64,000 nt of DNA from G965227875 sp965227875 (GTDB lineage Bacteria; Pseudomonadota; Alphaproteobacteria; Rhizobiales; JAJFHC01). More model-generated notes on the stretch are below. The model had not been told where the DNA came from and made no database searches. It saw only the letters and a program-made list of their open reading frames with translations. The stretch is not shown here. Positions within the stretch are counted from its first letter, which is position 1. The stretch is from positions 2,170,001 to 2,234,000 of the forward strand of contig OZ245783.1 of NCBI GenBank assembly GCA_965227875.1, read 5' to 3'.

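Overview
The window is high-GC DNA (very low AT, with G/C-dominated third codon positions). It carries the gene content of an alphaproteobacterium: Tat-exported binding proteins, ABC and TRAP uptake systems, carboxynorspermidine polyamine genes and dispersed palindromic intergenic repeats. A free-living, probably aquatic Rhodospirillales-like organism would fit, but no rRNA or other taxonomic marker is present, so this is inference.

Layout. 1-450 is an intergenic repeat mosaic. 451-3003 holds a small NTF2-like protein and a convergent secreted protein with a peptidoglycan-binding-like module. 3168-9390 is an orphan LuxR/NarL-type response regulator divergent from a complete branched-chain-amino-acid-type ABC importer (binding protein, livH, livM, livG, livF). 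It is followed by an unrecognised protein made of two tandem copies of one domain (9521-10354). 10355-11405 is a second array of the intergenic repeats seen at position 1. 11406-18414 is a catabolic island around an RpiR-type regulator: regulator, aldehyde dehydrogenase and HpcH/HpaI aldolase on the minus strand, and an N-formylglutamate amidohydrolase-family enzyme with a full TRAP transporter (dctQ, dctM, dctP) on the plus strand. 18588-30943 is mostly housekeeping or accessory: SH3-domain protein, unknown secreted protein, carboxynorspermidine dehydrogenase and decarboxylase, host-attachment/baeRF-like protein, YdjM-type membrane hydrolase, zinc metallopeptidase, glutaminase, mandelate racemase/enolase-superfamily enzyme, ATP-grasp protein and an HlyD-like periplasmic adaptor.

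31296-64000, more than half of the window, is one uninterrupted plus-strand reading frame that runs off the end: at least 10,901 residues. It begins with a LEPR-XLL-type N-terminal motif. The order of modules is: alternating pre-peptidase-C-like beta repeats interrupted by four lectin/LamG-type modules; 17 CARDB-like repeats; a conserved linker region; two beta-propeller-like regions; nine cadherin/He_PIG-like Ig repeats; an RHS/YD-like stretch; a dockerin-like pair of calcium loops; and an alpha/beta-hydrolase domain with a recognisable Ser-Asp-His candidate triad. It reads as a giant cell-surface or secreted protein. The HlyD-like gene transcribed divergently next to it is the only secretion-related gene in view. 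This protein is the most unusual object in the window.
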